This document shows positions 25,010 to 35,831 of a stretch of 64,000 bases of DNA, piece by piece. The stretch's first letter is position 1; each line of letters opens with the position of its first letter. The notes below the pieces were generated by a model. The model was not told the DNA's origin and ran no database searches. It worked only from the letters and a program-made list of their open reading frames with translations. Origin of the DNA: NCEH01 sp043195095 (GTDB lineage: Bacteria; Pseudomonadota; Alphaproteobacteria; Rhizobiales; Xanthobacteraceae); assembly GCF_043195095.1 (NCBI RefSeq), contig NZ_JBAFWN010000007.1; one strand, written 5' to 3'. The position numbers were made by a program, and so were the translations under genes.

Positions 25010-26908
25010 ATGACCACCGAGAGCGCCCCAAGCGCCCCCGCCCCCGAGACCCACGCCTTCGAGGCCGATGTGGCCAAGCTGCTGCACCTGATGGTGCACG
25101 CGGTCTATTCGGACAAGGACGTGTTTCTGCGCGAGCTGATCTCCAACGCCGCCGATGCCTGCGAGAAGCTGCGCTACGAGGCGATCAGCGAGCCCACCCT
25201 TCTCGGCGACGACCCGAAGCTGCGCATCACCCTGCATCCCGATGCGGAGGCGCGCCGCCTCGTCATCGAGGACAACGGCATCGGCATGAGCGCGATCGAC
25301 ATGGCGGAGGCGCTCGGCACCATCGCGCGCTCGGGCACCAAGGCATTCATGGATCGCATCGCCGCCAATGCGGGCGGGGAAGGCACCCAACTCATCGGCC
25401 AGTTCGGCGTCGGCTTCTATTCCGCCTTCATGGTGGCGGACAAGGTGAACGTCATCTCGCGTCGCGCCGGCACCGAACAGGCCGCGCTCTGGTCCTCGGA
25501 TGGCAAGGGCACCTACACCATCGCCCCGATAGATCTGGCGGAAGCGCCCGCGCGCGGCACCCGCGTGGTGCTGCACTTGATGGAAGACGCCCTCGCCTAT
25601 TGCGAACGCTACAATCTGGAGCGCATCGTCAAGGCCCAATCGGGTCATGTGCCGGTGCCGATCGTGCTGATCGGCACCGGCGAGGAAGAGCCCTCCGAGA
25701 TCGCCGACGGCGCGGCGCTCTGGACCAAGCCCAGGTCCGAGGTAAGCGAAGCGGAATATGCCGATTTCTATCGCAGCGTCGCCGGCCAGTTCGACGATCC
25801 GGCGCTGACCCTCCACTATCGCGCGGAAGGACGGCACGAATATGCGGTGCTCGCCTTCGTGCCTGGCAGCAAGCCCTTCGATCTGTTCGACCCGGACCGC
25901 CACGGGCGCATGAAGCTCTATGTGAAGCGCGTGTTCATCACCGACGAAGCCGAATTGCTGCCGCGCTACCTGCGCTTCGTGCGCGGGCTGGTGGATTCCG
26001 CCGACCTGCCGCTCAACATGTCGCGCGAGATGATCCAGGAAAGCCCGATCCTCGCCGCCATCAAGAAAGGCGTCTCCAACCGCATCCTCAGCGAACTCGA
26101 AAAGCTCGCTGCCAACGATGCCGACGCTTATGCGGCCATCTGGGAGAATTTCGGCCCGGTGCTGAAGGAAGGGCTCTATGAGGATTACGAGCGCCGCAGC
26201 GCGCTCTTGAACCTCGCCCGCTTCAAGACCACGGCCGCCGGCGGCGCGTGGCGCACGCTGAAGGATTATGTCGCGGCCCTGAAGGAGAACCAGACCGCGA
26301 TCTATTATGCCACCGGCACCGACCTGGAGCGCATCGCCGCCTCCCCGCAGCTCGAGGGGTTCCGCGCCCGCGGCATCGAGGTGCTGTTGTTGCCGGACCA
26401 GGTGGACAGCTTCTGGGTGACGGCCGGCCTCGATTATGAGGGCAAGCCGTTCAAATCCGTCACCCAGGGCTCGGCGGACCTGAAGCTGATCCCGCTGCTG
26501 GAGGGCGCCGACCAGCCCGCCGCCGAAGCGAGCGAGGCGGTTTCGGCCTTCATCGCCTATCTCAAGACGGCCCTGGACGAGGCGGTCTCCGACGTGCGCG
26601 CATCCGACCGTCTCACCGAAAGCCCGGTGTGCCTGGTCGCCGCCGACACCGGGATGGATCGGCAGCTGGAAAAACTGCTGGCCAGCGCCGGGCGCGGCGG
26701 TGCCGGCGCCAAGCCGGTGCTGGAAATCAATCCACGCCACGATCTGGTGGTGAAGCTGGCAGAGCTGGGCGAGGACGAGGCCGCCTTCCGCGAGGACGCC
26801 GCGCGCCTGTTGCTCGATGAGGCGCAGATCGCCGATGGCGAACGCCCGAGCGATCCGCGCGCTTTTTCCGCCCGGCTCGGCCGGCTGATCGCCCGCGCGC
26901 TGCGCTGA
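25010..26908 (+). CDS. htpG: molecular chaperone HtpG (Hsp90)
   Basis: 632-aa bacterial Hsp90. The N-terminal GHKL ATPase shows LISNAADACEKLRYEA, DNGIGMS and IGQFGVGFYSAFMVADKV. The middle domain includes YVKRVFITDEAELLPRYLRF and GLVDSADLPLNMSREMIQ. The C-terminal dimerisation part is complete. It assists folding in the cytosol under stress. ATG 25010 follows GGAGAG. A candidate heat-shock promoter lies upstream and a long hairpin directly after the stop. Confidence 0.97.
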   Translation: MTTESAPSAPAPETHAFEADVAKLLHLMVHAVYSDKDVFLRELISNAADACEKLRYEAISEPTLLGDDPKLRITLHPDAEARRLVIEDNGIGMSAIDMAEALGTIARSGTKAFMDRIAANAGGEGTQLIGQFGVGFYSAFMVADKVNVISRRAGTEQAALWSSDGKGTYTIAPIDLAEAPARGTRVVLHLMEDALAYCERYNLERIVKAQSGHVPVPIVLIGTGEEEPSEIADGAALWTKPRSEVSEAEYADFYRSVAGQFDDPALTLHYRAEGRHEYAVLAFVPGSKPFDLFDPDRHGRMKLYVKRVFITDEAELLPRYLRFVRGLVDSADLPLNMSREMIQESPILAAIKKGVSNRILSELEKLAANDADAYAAIWENFGPVLKEGLYEDYERRSALLNLARFKTTAAGGAWRTLKDYVAALKENQTAIYYATGTDLERIAASPQLEGFRARGIEVLLLPDQVDSFWVTAGLDYEGKPFKSVTQGSADLKLIPLLEGADQPAAEASEAVSAFIAYLKTALDEAVSDVRASDRLTESPVCLVAADTGMDRQLEKLLASAGRGGAGAKPVLEINPRHDLVVKLAELGEDEAAFREDAARLLLDEAQIADGERPSDPRAFSARLGRLIARALR

Positions 26909-26915
26909 ACCTGAG

Positions 26916-26944
26916 GCCGATCGGGCGGATCCAGCCCGGTCGGC
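26916..26944 (+). terminator. hairpin downstream of htpG
   Basis: An 11-base stem with one G-T wobble pairs 26916-26926 (GCCGATCGGGC) with 26934-26944 (GCCCGGTCGGC) around a seven-base loop, eight bases after the htpG stop. The sequence after it is GC-rich without a T-run, so it is a probable but untypical terminator. Confidence 0.55.
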
Positions 26945-27209
26945 GCGCGCTCCAGGGTCCGGCGCTTCCGCCGGGCCCATGTGCGCAACCCGCGTGAAGT
27001 CCGTCGTGCCAGAATAATCGCCCGCGATCACAGCTGCTCGGCCGGGGCGGCAAGCCGGGCGGCGGAAGTTTCCCGTGCCGCACCCCATTGATTTCGCACT
27101 GGCGAACAGATCGGCGTGGTATTTCAGTAATAGGGAAGTGATTTCCGCCCAGAACGTCTATCGCAAGTTGTGCGAGATCATTATAATGGTGAATGATACT
27201 CGCTGACGA

Positions 27210-27225
27210 AGCGTGCCGGCACGCT
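27210..27225. repeat. perfect 16-base palindrome upstream of the kinase operon
   Basis: AGCGTGCCGGCACGCT is a perfect palindrome lying 74 bases before the histidine kinase start, within the 390-base gap 26909-27298. It is flanked by CTGA (27203-27206) and TCAG (27225-27228), which could extend pairing with a bulge. The gap is AT-richer around 27110-27270, as expected of a promoter. It could be an operator for the signalling operon. No gene is evident in the gap. Confidence 0.5.
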
Positions 27226-27298
27226 CAGTGAAAAGGCCCGTTAGTTAGCTGCACGCTAATTCGGGTCATATACGCACCCGAGCGGAGACCCTCGCACG

Positions 27299-28801
27299 AT
27301 GGACAGCGACGGTGGCTACGATGCCTTGATCCTCGAGGAGGCACCCGACGCGGTGATAGCCATCGACGCCGACCAGCGCGTCCTGGTGTGGAATCGCGGC
27401 GCCGAGCGGCTCTATGGCTATGCCCAGCGCGAGGCGATCGGCGGGCGGCTGCGCGAACTGGTTCTGCCCAGCGACGCGCCGAACGGCGCCGCCGACCCGC
27501 TCAACCACCTGCCCGCCCGCGGCCCCAGCACCTATGAGGCCCTGCGCCGTCGCAAGGACGGCGTGCTGATGTATGTGGACGTGACCGCCAAGCGCATCAC
27601 CCACACCAATGGCACCGGCGACGGCGCCCCGCTGATCGTGCTGGGCGAGAAGGATGTGACGCAATTGCGCGTGCAGCGCGACGCAAAGCTGCTGGAAACC
27701 CGCTTTCGTGACCTGTTCGAACTCATGCCGGACGCGATCGTCGTGCTGAACGCCACCGGCCGCATCGTGCTGATCAACAGCCAGGCCGAGGAGCTGTTCG
27801 GTTATGCGATGGGAAGCCTGATCGGCGAGCCGGTGGAACGCCTGCTGCCGGAGCGCCTGCGCGCGGCCCATCTGCGCCATCGCGCAGGCTATGTGGCGCA
27901 GCCGCGCGTGCGCGCCATGGGCGTCGGGCTCGAATTGCATGGACGGCGCGCCGACGGCTCGGAATTTCCGGTCGACATCAGCCTGAGCCCGCTCCAGACG
28001 CCGGAAGGCACGCTGGTGCTCAGCGCCATCCGCGACGCCACCGAGCGCAAGCGCTTCGAGGCGGCGCTGCGGGAGAAGAACGAGCAGCTCGCCAGCGCCA
28101 TGCAAGCCAAGGATCGCTTTCTGGCCACCATGAGCCACGAATTGCGTACACCGCTGAATGCCGTCATCGGCTTTACCGGCACCTTGCTGATGCGCCTGCC
28201 CGGTCCGCTCAACGATGATCAGGAGCGCCAGCTGAAGACCATTCAGAGCAGCGGGCGCCACCTGCTGTCGCTGATCAACGACCTGCTGGACCTGGCCCGC
28301 ATCGAGGCCGACAAGTTCGAGCTGAGCATGGAGCCGGTGGTGTGCCAGGAGGTGCTGCGCGGCGTGTTCGGCGCTCTGCTGCACCAGGTCGAGCAGAAGG
28401 GGCTTCGCTTCGGCCTCGACATGCCCGAGGCGAACCTGATCGCCCGCACCGACCGCCGCGCTCTGACGCAGATCCTCACCAATCTGTGCGCCAATGCGGT
28501 GAAATTCTGCGACCACGGCAGCATTCATGTCGGGCTCGGCCCGGCGCTGGACGGCGCAGCGGACGAGGTGCAATTCACCGTATCCGACACCGGCGTCGGC
28601 ATCCGCGCCGAGCACATGCCGACCGTGTTCGACGCCTTCGCGCGCTTCGAATCCGAAACCGGCCCGCGCGAAGGCAGCGGACTCGGCCTGCACATCAGCC
28701 GCCGGCTGGCGGAACACCTGGGAGGACGCATCAAGCTGGAAAGCGAATATGGCAAGGGCTCGACTTTCACACTCATCTTGCCGGCAGGATCGGTATCATG
28801 A
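27299..28801 (+). CDS. PAS-PAS sensor histidine kinase
   Basis: 500-aa soluble sensor kinase with no membrane segments. Two PAS domains (about residues 5-120 and 140-255) precede a short coil, a HisKA domain with the phosphoacceptor in MSHELRTPLNAVIGF (His280), and a HATPase domain with CANAVKFCDHG, DTGVGIRAEHMP and GSGLGLHISRRLAEHLGG. It probably senses an internal redox, oxygen or small-molecule cue and phosphorylates the adjacent receiver protein. The stop overlaps the receiver gene (ATGA), so the two are translationally coupled. Confidence 0.92.
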   Translation: MDSDGGYDALILEEAPDAVIAIDADQRVLVWNRGAERLYGYAQREAIGGRLRELVLPSDAPNGAADPLNHLPARGPSTYEALRRRKDGVLMYVDVTAKRITHTNGTGDGAPLIVLGEKDVTQLRVQRDAKLLETRFRDLFELMPDAIVVLNATGRIVLINSQAEELFGYAMGSLIGEPVERLLPERLRAAHLRHRAGYVAQPRVRAMGVGLELHGRRADGSEFPVDISLSPLQTPEGTLVLSAIRDATERKRFEAALREKNEQLASAMQAKDRFLATMSHELRTPLNAVIGFTGTLLMRLPGPLNDDQERQLKTIQSSGRHLLSLINDLLDLARIEADKFELSMEPVVCQEVLRGVFGALLHQVEQKGLRFGLDMPEANLIARTDRRALTQILTNLCANAVKFCDHGSIHVGLGPALDGAADEVQFTVSDTGVGIRAEHMPTVFDAFARFESETGPREGSGLGLHISRRLAEHLGGRIKLESEYGKGSTFTLILPAGSVS

Positions 28802-29178
28802 CCAAGATCCTGGTCATCGAAGACCACCCCACCAGCCGCGAGCTCATGACCTATATTCTGCGCTGCAACGGCCACGAGGTGATTGAAACCGGCGACGGGC
28901 GGGTGGGTCTTGATCTCGCGCGCGGGCAGCGGCCGGATCTTGTGATCAGCGACGTCCAGCTTCCCGGCATGAACGGCTTCGAAATCGTCGCCGCGATCAA
29001 GCAGGACCCTGACCTTGCCGGGATCCCGGTCGTGGCGGTGACCGCCTCGGCCATGTCGGGGGATCGCGAAAACATCATCGCCGCAGGGTTCGACGACTAT
29101 CTCTCCAAACCCATCGACCCGGAGACATTTGCACAGCAGATCGGCCGTCACCTGGCGCCTCAGCGATCGAGCCGATGA
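28798..29178 (+). CDS. single-domain response regulator (DivK/CheY-like)
   Basis: 126-aa stand-alone receiver. The acidic pocket is in VIEDH, the phosphoacceptor is Asp52 in LVISDVQLPG, and the conserved Lys is in DDYLSKPID. There is no output domain, so it must act by protein contact, possibly with the REC-GAF-EAL protein encoded one base downstream, or as a phosphate shuttle like DivK. It overlaps the kinase gene. Confidence 0.92.
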   Translation: MTKILVIEDHPTSRELMTYILRCNGHEVIETGDGRVGLDLARGQRPDLVISDVQLPGMNGFEIVAAIKQDPDLAGIPVVAVTASAMSGDRENIIAAGFDDYLSKPIDPETFAQQIGRHLAPQRSSR

Positions 29179-29179
29179 C

Positions 29180-32100
29180 ATGGCGACCATCCTCATCGTC
29201 GACGATCATGCGATCAACCGCGAATTCCTGGTTACCCTGCTCAAGTACGGCGACCACCGGCTGATCGAGGCCGCCGACGGCACGACCGCATTGGCCATCG
29301 CGCAGGCGGAATTTCCCGATCTGGTCATCTCCGATATCCTGATGCCGTCGGGCGACGGTTACGAGCTTGTGCGCGCCCTGCGGCAGGCGGGCGGGCTCGC
29401 CGATGTGCCGGTGATCTTCTACACCGCCCATTACAATGAGCGCGAGGCGCTCACCCTCGCCCAGGCGTGCGGCGTTCAATATGTGCTGACCAAGCCGGCA
29501 GACCCCGCGCTCATCCTGGAAGTGGTCAACGACGTGCTGACGCGCAAGCGCACGATCGCTCCGACCGGGCAGCAAGAACATCCGGGCTTCGACCGCAAGC
29601 ACCTTCGGCTGGTGTCCGACAAGCTGGTGCAGGCCACGGAGGAGCTGGAATGGACCACCAGCCGCCTGATGGCTTTGATCGAAATGAGCCTCCAGATCGC
29701 GGCAGAGCGCGAGCCCCTGCACATCGCGCGCGTGTTCTGCCGCTGGACCCGCGATCTCGTCGCCGCGCGCCATGCGGTGGTCGGGCTGTGGGAACCAGAC
29801 CATCCGGGGGCCGGCTATGCGGCGGCGAGCGGACTGCCGGAGGATCTGATCGGCGAGGTGGAAAGCCAGCTCCTGCGCAACGGGCCGCAGCCCATTCCGA
29901 TCGGCGCCAACGGTGCGGCACGCCATCTCGGCGAGCCCACGGACGCGTCCAACCTCGGCCTGCCGGTGGCCTTTCCGCGGGTGCGCTCGCTGCTGTTCGT
30001 GCCGGTGCGCTCGGCCACCCGCGCGTTCGGCTGGGTCTGCGCCTCGAACAAGATCGGCCGAAACGGATTCTCGCCCGACGACGAGCGCCTGCTCTCCATC
30101 TTCGCCGCCTATGTCGGGCGCATTTTCGAGAATCATTGCCTGTTCAGCGAGCTGGCGGAACGCTCTGGGCAGCTGGAGGGGGAAGTTGCAGAGCGTGCGG
30201 CGGCGCAATGGCGGCTGGAGAGCCAATATGCCCTCGCCGGCGTGCTGGCGGAAACGTCCACCATTGATCAGGCAGCCCCGGAAATCCTGCGCACCATCTG
30301 CGCCCTCGCCGGTTTTCAGCTGGGCGAGCTCTGGGAGGTGGATGCCGATGCGGCCCGCCTGCGCCATGTCGCCACCTGGCATGCCGACGGCGCGGCGGCC
30401 GCCGATTTTCTCGCCCGCACGAGCGCCTATGACTTTCCCAAGGGCTCAGGCCTGCTGGGCCGGGCCTGGGAGAGCGGCGCCCCGGTCTGGCTCGACGCGG
30501 CGAATCTCGGCCTGGTGTGCCGTCGCGCGAGTGCGGTCCGCGCCCTGGGCATGGATAGCGCGCTGGCGTTTCCGGTCGTCACCGGTGGCAAGGTGATCGG
30601 CGTGCTCGGCTTCTTCGGTGCCGGGCCGCACACCTCCGATCCGGCGCTGAGCGCTCTGTTCACGGCCATGGGCAGCCAGGTGGGACAGTTCATCGACCGG
30701 CGCGGGCAGGAACTGCGCCTCGTGCGACTCTCCCGCATCCGGGCGGTGCTCAGCGGCATCAATTCCCTGATCGTCCGCGTGGACGATCGTGCCGCTTTGC
30801 TGGAGGGCGCCTGCCAGATCGCGGTGGAGGAGGGCGAGTTCGTCAAGGCTGAGGTGGTCCTGCTGGAGGGTGCCGCGCCGGACGGCGGGTCGCGGGTGCT
30901 CCGGGTCGCCACCTATGGGGAGGGCGAGCCGCCCACGCTACCGGGCACGGGCCTTGCGCCGATTGATACCGCCGAGCTGATCGCCACGGCGATCGCAACC
31001 GCCGCCCCGGCCATCGACAATGACGCGCTCGGGGGCAAGGCCTCGTGCGTCGCGCTGCCCTTGGCGGAAGGCACGCGGCTGATCGCGGTGCTTGTGCTGC
31101 GGGCGCGCGTCTGCGGCTTCTTCACCGCCGAGGAAATGCTCCTCCTCAAGCAATTGGTCGCTGACATCTCGTTCGCGCTGACCCATCTCTCGACCCAGAA
31201 GCGGCTGACGCAGCTGAATCAGTACGACGGCCTCACGGGGCTGCCCAACCGCGCCCTGTTCCTCGAACGCCTGCGCCAGGCGATGCACAATGCCCGCGAT
31301 GACGGCGAGCAGCTTCTGGTCGTCGTGGGGAACCTGCGCAATTTCGTTTCGATCAACACCACGCTGGGCCGCGCCGCCGGCGACGACGTGCTGCGCCAGG
31401 TGGCGCACCGGCTGAAAGCGGCCTCGCGGTTTCCAGACCGGGTGGCGCGCATCTCCGGCAATCTGTTCGCGAGCTTCTTGCCCAACAAGACCACCGCGAG
31501 CGAACCAACCTTGCGCATGGATCATTCCCTGGACGAGGCCTTCTCCGAGCCGTTCAAGGTGGGCACGCACGAGGTGACCCTCACCTTCCAGACCGGCGTC
31601 TCCATCTATCCCGTCGATGCCGACGACGCCGACGCCCTGCTGGCCAATGCGGAGACCGCGCTGCGCCGGGCGCGCAATACGGGCACCCGGATCTCGTTCT
31701 ACGAGCCGCGCATGCACGAGGAAATGGCGCGGCGCATGCAAGTGGAAATGCGCCTTGCCCAGGCCTTTTCGGGTGAGGAGTTCACGCTCCATTATCAACC
31801 GAAGCTGGAAATCTCCACCGGCAACATCATCGGCCTGGAAGCCCTGCTGCGCTGGCAGGACGACGAGCGAACGATGATGCAGCCGAGCCAGTTCGTGCCG
31901 CTGCTGGAAGAAAACGGCATGATCGTCGATGTCGGGCTGTGGGTGATCCGCCGCGCCATGGAGGATCAATCCGCCTGGATCGCGGCGGGGCTGCCCTATA
32001 TTCCGGTGGCGGTGAACGTGTCGGCGGTGCAGATGCGCGAGCCGAACTTCGTCGAGGAGGTGCTCGCCATCCTCGACAAGATGGCACCCGCGCCCGCCTC

Positions 32101-32521
32101 CGGCTGGCCCGCGCCGTGGCTCGAGATCGAGCTGACGGAAAGCGCCGCCATGGAGGATATCGAGCGCACGGTGGCGCAGCTCCAGCAATTGCGCGCGCGC
32201 GACGTTCAGGTGGCCATCGACGATTTCGGCACCGGCCATTCCTCGCTGGGATATCTGGCCCAGCTCCCGGTTTCCGCGCTGAAGATCGACCGCTCCTTCG
32301 TCTCCGGCATGACACCGCGGCGCGATACCATGATGATCGTGGACGCCATCATCTCGCTTGCCCATTCACTCGGGCTGAAGGTGATCGCCGAAGGCGTGGA
32401 GACCCGCCAGCAGATGGACCTGCTGAGCAAACTGCGCTGCGACGAGATCCAGGGCTATCTGTTCAGCCCGCCGCTGGATGCCAAGGGCCTGACGAAATTC
32501 CTCGGCGACTACAGGCGCTAG
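29180..32521 (+). CDS. REC-GAF-(degenerate GGDEF)-EAL c-di-GMP phosphodiesterase
   Basis: 1113-aa multidomain protein. A receiver domain (residues 1-120, Asp52 in VISDILMPS) is followed by GAF-like sensor regions up to about residue 680. A GGDEF domain then retains LTGLPNRALFLERL but has SGNLF where GGDEF is expected, so it should lack cyclase activity. The EAL domain (about 870-1110) keeps GLEALLRW, NVSAVQ, ELTES, DDFGTGHSSLGYL, KIDRSFV and AEGVE, as in active phosphodiesterases. It probably lowers c-di-GMP under control of the kinase just upstream. ATG 29180 lies one base after the receiver stop; an upstream in-frame start at 29129 lies inside that gene. Confidence 0.92.
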   Translation: MATILIVDDHAINREFLVTLLKYGDHRLIEAADGTTALAIAQAEFPDLVISDILMPSGDGYELVRALRQAGGLADVPVIFYTAHYNEREALTLAQACGVQYVLTKPADPALILEVVNDVLTRKRTIAPTGQQEHPGFDRKHLRLVSDKLVQATEELEWTTSRLMALIEMSLQIAAEREPLHIARVFCRWTRDLVAARHAVVGLWEPDHPGAGYAAASGLPEDLIGEVESQLLRNGPQPIPIGANGAARHLGEPTDASNLGLPVAFPRVRSLLFVPVRSATRAFGWVCASNKIGRNGFSPDDERLLSIFAAYVGRIFENHCLFSELAERSGQLEGEVAERAAAQWRLESQYALAGVLAETSTIDQAAPEILRTICALAGFQLGELWEVDADAARLRHVATWHADGAAAADFLARTSAYDFPKGSGLLGRAWESGAPVWLDAANLGLVCRRASAVRALGMDSALAFPVVTGGKVIGVLGFFGAGPHTSDPALSALFTAMGSQVGQFIDRRGQELRLVRLSRIRAVLSGINSLIVRVDDRAALLEGACQIAVEEGEFVKAEVVLLEGAAPDGGSRVLRVATYGEGEPPTLPGTGLAPIDTAELIATAIATAAPAIDNDALGGKASCVALPLAEGTRLIAVLVLRARVCGFFTAEEMLLLKQLVADISFALTHLSTQKRLTQLNQYDGLTGLPNRALFLERLRQAMHNARDDGEQLLVVVGNLRNFVSINTTLGRAAGDDVLRQVAHRLKAASRFPDRVARISGNLFASFLPNKTTASEPTLRMDHSLDEAFSEPFKVGTHEVTLTFQTGVSIYPVDADDADALLANAETALRRARNTGTRISFYEPRMHEEMARRMQVEMRLAQAFSGEEFTLHYQPKLEISTGNIIGLEALLRWQDDERTMMQPSQFVPLLEENGMIVDVGLWVIRRAMEDQSAWIAAGLPYIPVAVNVSAVQMREPNFVEEVLAILDKMAPAPASGWPAPWLEIELTESAAMEDIERTVAQLQQLRARDVQVAIDDFGTGHSSLGYLAQLPVSALKIDRSFVSGMTPRRDTMMIVDAIISLAHSLGLKVIAEGVETRQQMDLLSKLRCDEIQGYLFSPPLDAKGLTKFLGDYRR

Positions 32522-32551
32522 CGGCATCCACCGGCAAGGCCGGCGGGGCGC

Positions 32552-33792
32552 TCACCGGACCTCGAGCAACTCCGCCAACGCCAGGGCGACGACATGGGTC
32601 GCCCGTTCGAGGTCGGCGAGCAACAGCTTTTCGTCGGCGCGATGGCCGTTCGCCTCCAGCAGGGTACGCGGGCCGGCGCCGTAGAGCACGGTGGGAATGC
32701 CCGCCGCCGAATAGAGCCGTGCGTCGGTGTAGATCGGCACGCCCTTCGTTCCCACCGGCTGCTCCATCACCCCCGACGCCGCGCGCTGGATCGCCGCTAC
32801 CAGGCGATCCTGGCCCGGCATGGGCACGAACGGTTCCGCCAGCAGAAGGCGGCGGAAGTGGCAGGAGATGCCGGGGAAGCCGGCGGCCTCCTGCTCGATC
32901 AGCGCCCTGAGGTCGGCTTCGGCCGCCGCCGCGTCCTCCTGCGGGGTGATGCGGCGGTCGATGCGCAGCGTCACCTTGTCCGGCACCACATTGGTGTTGA
33001 TGCCGCCGGAAATCAGCCCCACCGTCAGGCCCGGTGCGCCGATGCCCGGCAGGGAGGAGACGTTTTCGCGCAATTGGTGCCGCAGGCGATAGAGCGCGGC
33101 CAGGACGCCGGTCGCCGCCTCCAGCGCGTCGGCGCCGGTTTCCGGCATGGCGGCATGGGCCGAGCGGCCGAGAATCTCCGCCTCCAGGTGCAAGCAGCCG
33201 TTGTGGGCGGTGACGATGTCGTAGGAGAAACCGGCTGAGAGCGCATAATCCGGCTTAGAAATGCCCTGCGCCAGCAGCCAGCCGGGGCCGAGCAGGCCGC
33301 CCATCTCCTCGTCATAGGTGAAATGCAGCTCCACCGTGCCGGCGAAGCGCGCGCCGGCCCGCACGGCATCTCGCAAGGCGAGCAGGGCGAAGGCATAGGT
33401 GGCGAAATCCGACTTGGAAACCGCCACTCCGCGCCCATACATGAAGCCGTCGGAGACGTCCGCGCCGTAGGGATCGAACGTCCAGCCGAGCCCTGGCGGC
33501 ACCACGTCGCCATGGGCGTTCAGCGCAATGGTGGGCCCCTCGCCGAACCGTTCGCGCACCACGAGATTGGTGACGCTCACCATGCCGCCGTCGCGCACGA
33601 TCGCGTCGGGCACCGCATGGCGCTCCACGACGAAGCCCAGGTCCTCCAGCAGCCGCGCGGCCAGCGCCGCATGGGGCGCGCAATCGCCCGGCGGATTGTC
33701 GGACGGCATGCGCACCAGCGCGGCCAGGAATTGGATCTCGGCCTCCTTTCGGGCGGCGAGGCTTTCGATGATCGCTGTCTTGAATTGGTCGG

Positions 33793-33796
<4 letters not shown>
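32552..33796 (-). CDS. M20-family amidohydrolase/peptidase (ArgE/DapE-like)
   Basis: 414-aa cytosolic metallohydrolase of the M20 family. LNAHGDVVPPG supplies the first metal His and Asp, TYDEEMGG the Glu pair, and LEANGHRADE a C-terminal His. The dimerisation lid is in the middle (about 195-310). The segment normally reading GRGxxDMK is here GRGVAVSKSD, so the usual metal-bridging Asp is replaced by Val. It overlaps the upstream amidohydrolase by four bases and is the last gene of the amino-acid ABC operon. It may cleave an N-acylated amino acid or dipeptide-like product. Confidence 0.85.
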
Positions 33797-35064
<1,268 letters not shown>

Positions 35065-35108
35065 GAGTGCGGCCTCTCGTTTTATAGCCTTGCGCAAACG
35101 CATGGCGT

Positions 35109-35831
35109 TCAGTGCGCGCCGGTCACGAATTGCGCGAGTTCCGGCGTCTGCGGATTGGCGAACAGCGTCTTCGGCGCGCCCTCCTCATGCACGCGGCCCT
35201 GGTGCATGAAGATGAGCTTGGTGCCGACGTCGCGGGCAAAGCGCATCTCGTGGGTCACCAGGATCAGCGTCATGCCCTCGCTGGCGAGTTGCTCCACCAC
35301 GCGGAGCACCTCGTTCACCAGCTCGGGGTCGAGGGCGGAGGTGATCTCATCGCAGAGCAGGACGGTCGGCTCCATGGCGAGCGCCCGCGCAATGGCGACG
35401 CGCTGCTGCTGGCCGCCCGAGAGCTGGCTTGGATAGGCATCGAACTTGCCGGCAAGGCCGACCTTCTCCAGCAAGGCGGCGGCCCGCTCGCGCGCCTCGC
35501 CCTTCTGGAGCTTCGCCACCACGGTGGGCGCCAGCATCACGTTCTCGCCCGCCGTGAGGTGGGGGAAGAGATTGAACTGCTGGAACACCATGCCGACATG
35601 GCGGCGCAGGATGCGCAGATCGGTCTTGCCCACCGCCATGCCGTCGACCGTGATGGCACCGGCCTGGAATTCCTCCAGCCCGTTGATGCAGCGTAGCAGC
35701 GTGCTCTTGCCGCTGCCCGAGCGGCCGATGATCGCCGCGACATCGCCGCGACCGATCTCGATGGATACGCCCTTCAAGACTTCGAGGGGACCGAAGCTCT
35801 TGCGGACATCTTGGATATCAACGAGCGACAT
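35109..35831 (-). CDS. polar amino acid ABC transporter ATP-binding protein
   Basis: 240-aa ATPase of the GlnQ/HisP group. Walker A is IGRSGSGKSTLLRCINGLEE, the signature is LSGGQQQRVAIARALA, Walker B is VLLCDEITSALDPELV, and the H-loop region is TLILVTHEMRFARDV. It overlaps the end of the upstream permease gene by 14 bases. It powers the importer formed by the two permeases encoded at 35818-37134. Confidence 0.92.
   Translation of the reverse strand: MSLVDIQDVRKSFGPLEVLKGVSIEIGRGDVAAIIGRSGSGKSTLLRCINGLEEFQAGAITVDGMAVGKTDLRILRRHVGMVFQQFNLFPHLTAGENVMLAPTVVAKLQKGEARERAAALLEKVGLAGKFDAYPSQLSGGQQQRVAIARALAMEPTVLLCDEITSALDPELVNEVLRVVEQLASEGMTLILVTHEMRFARDVGTKLIFMHQGRVHEEGAPKTLFANPQTPELAQFVTGAH

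Noticed and set aside
26909..27298. Small genes or RNA in the htpG-kinase gap
   Set aside because: Only short frames with no plausible ribosome site or composition; hairpin and palindrome only.
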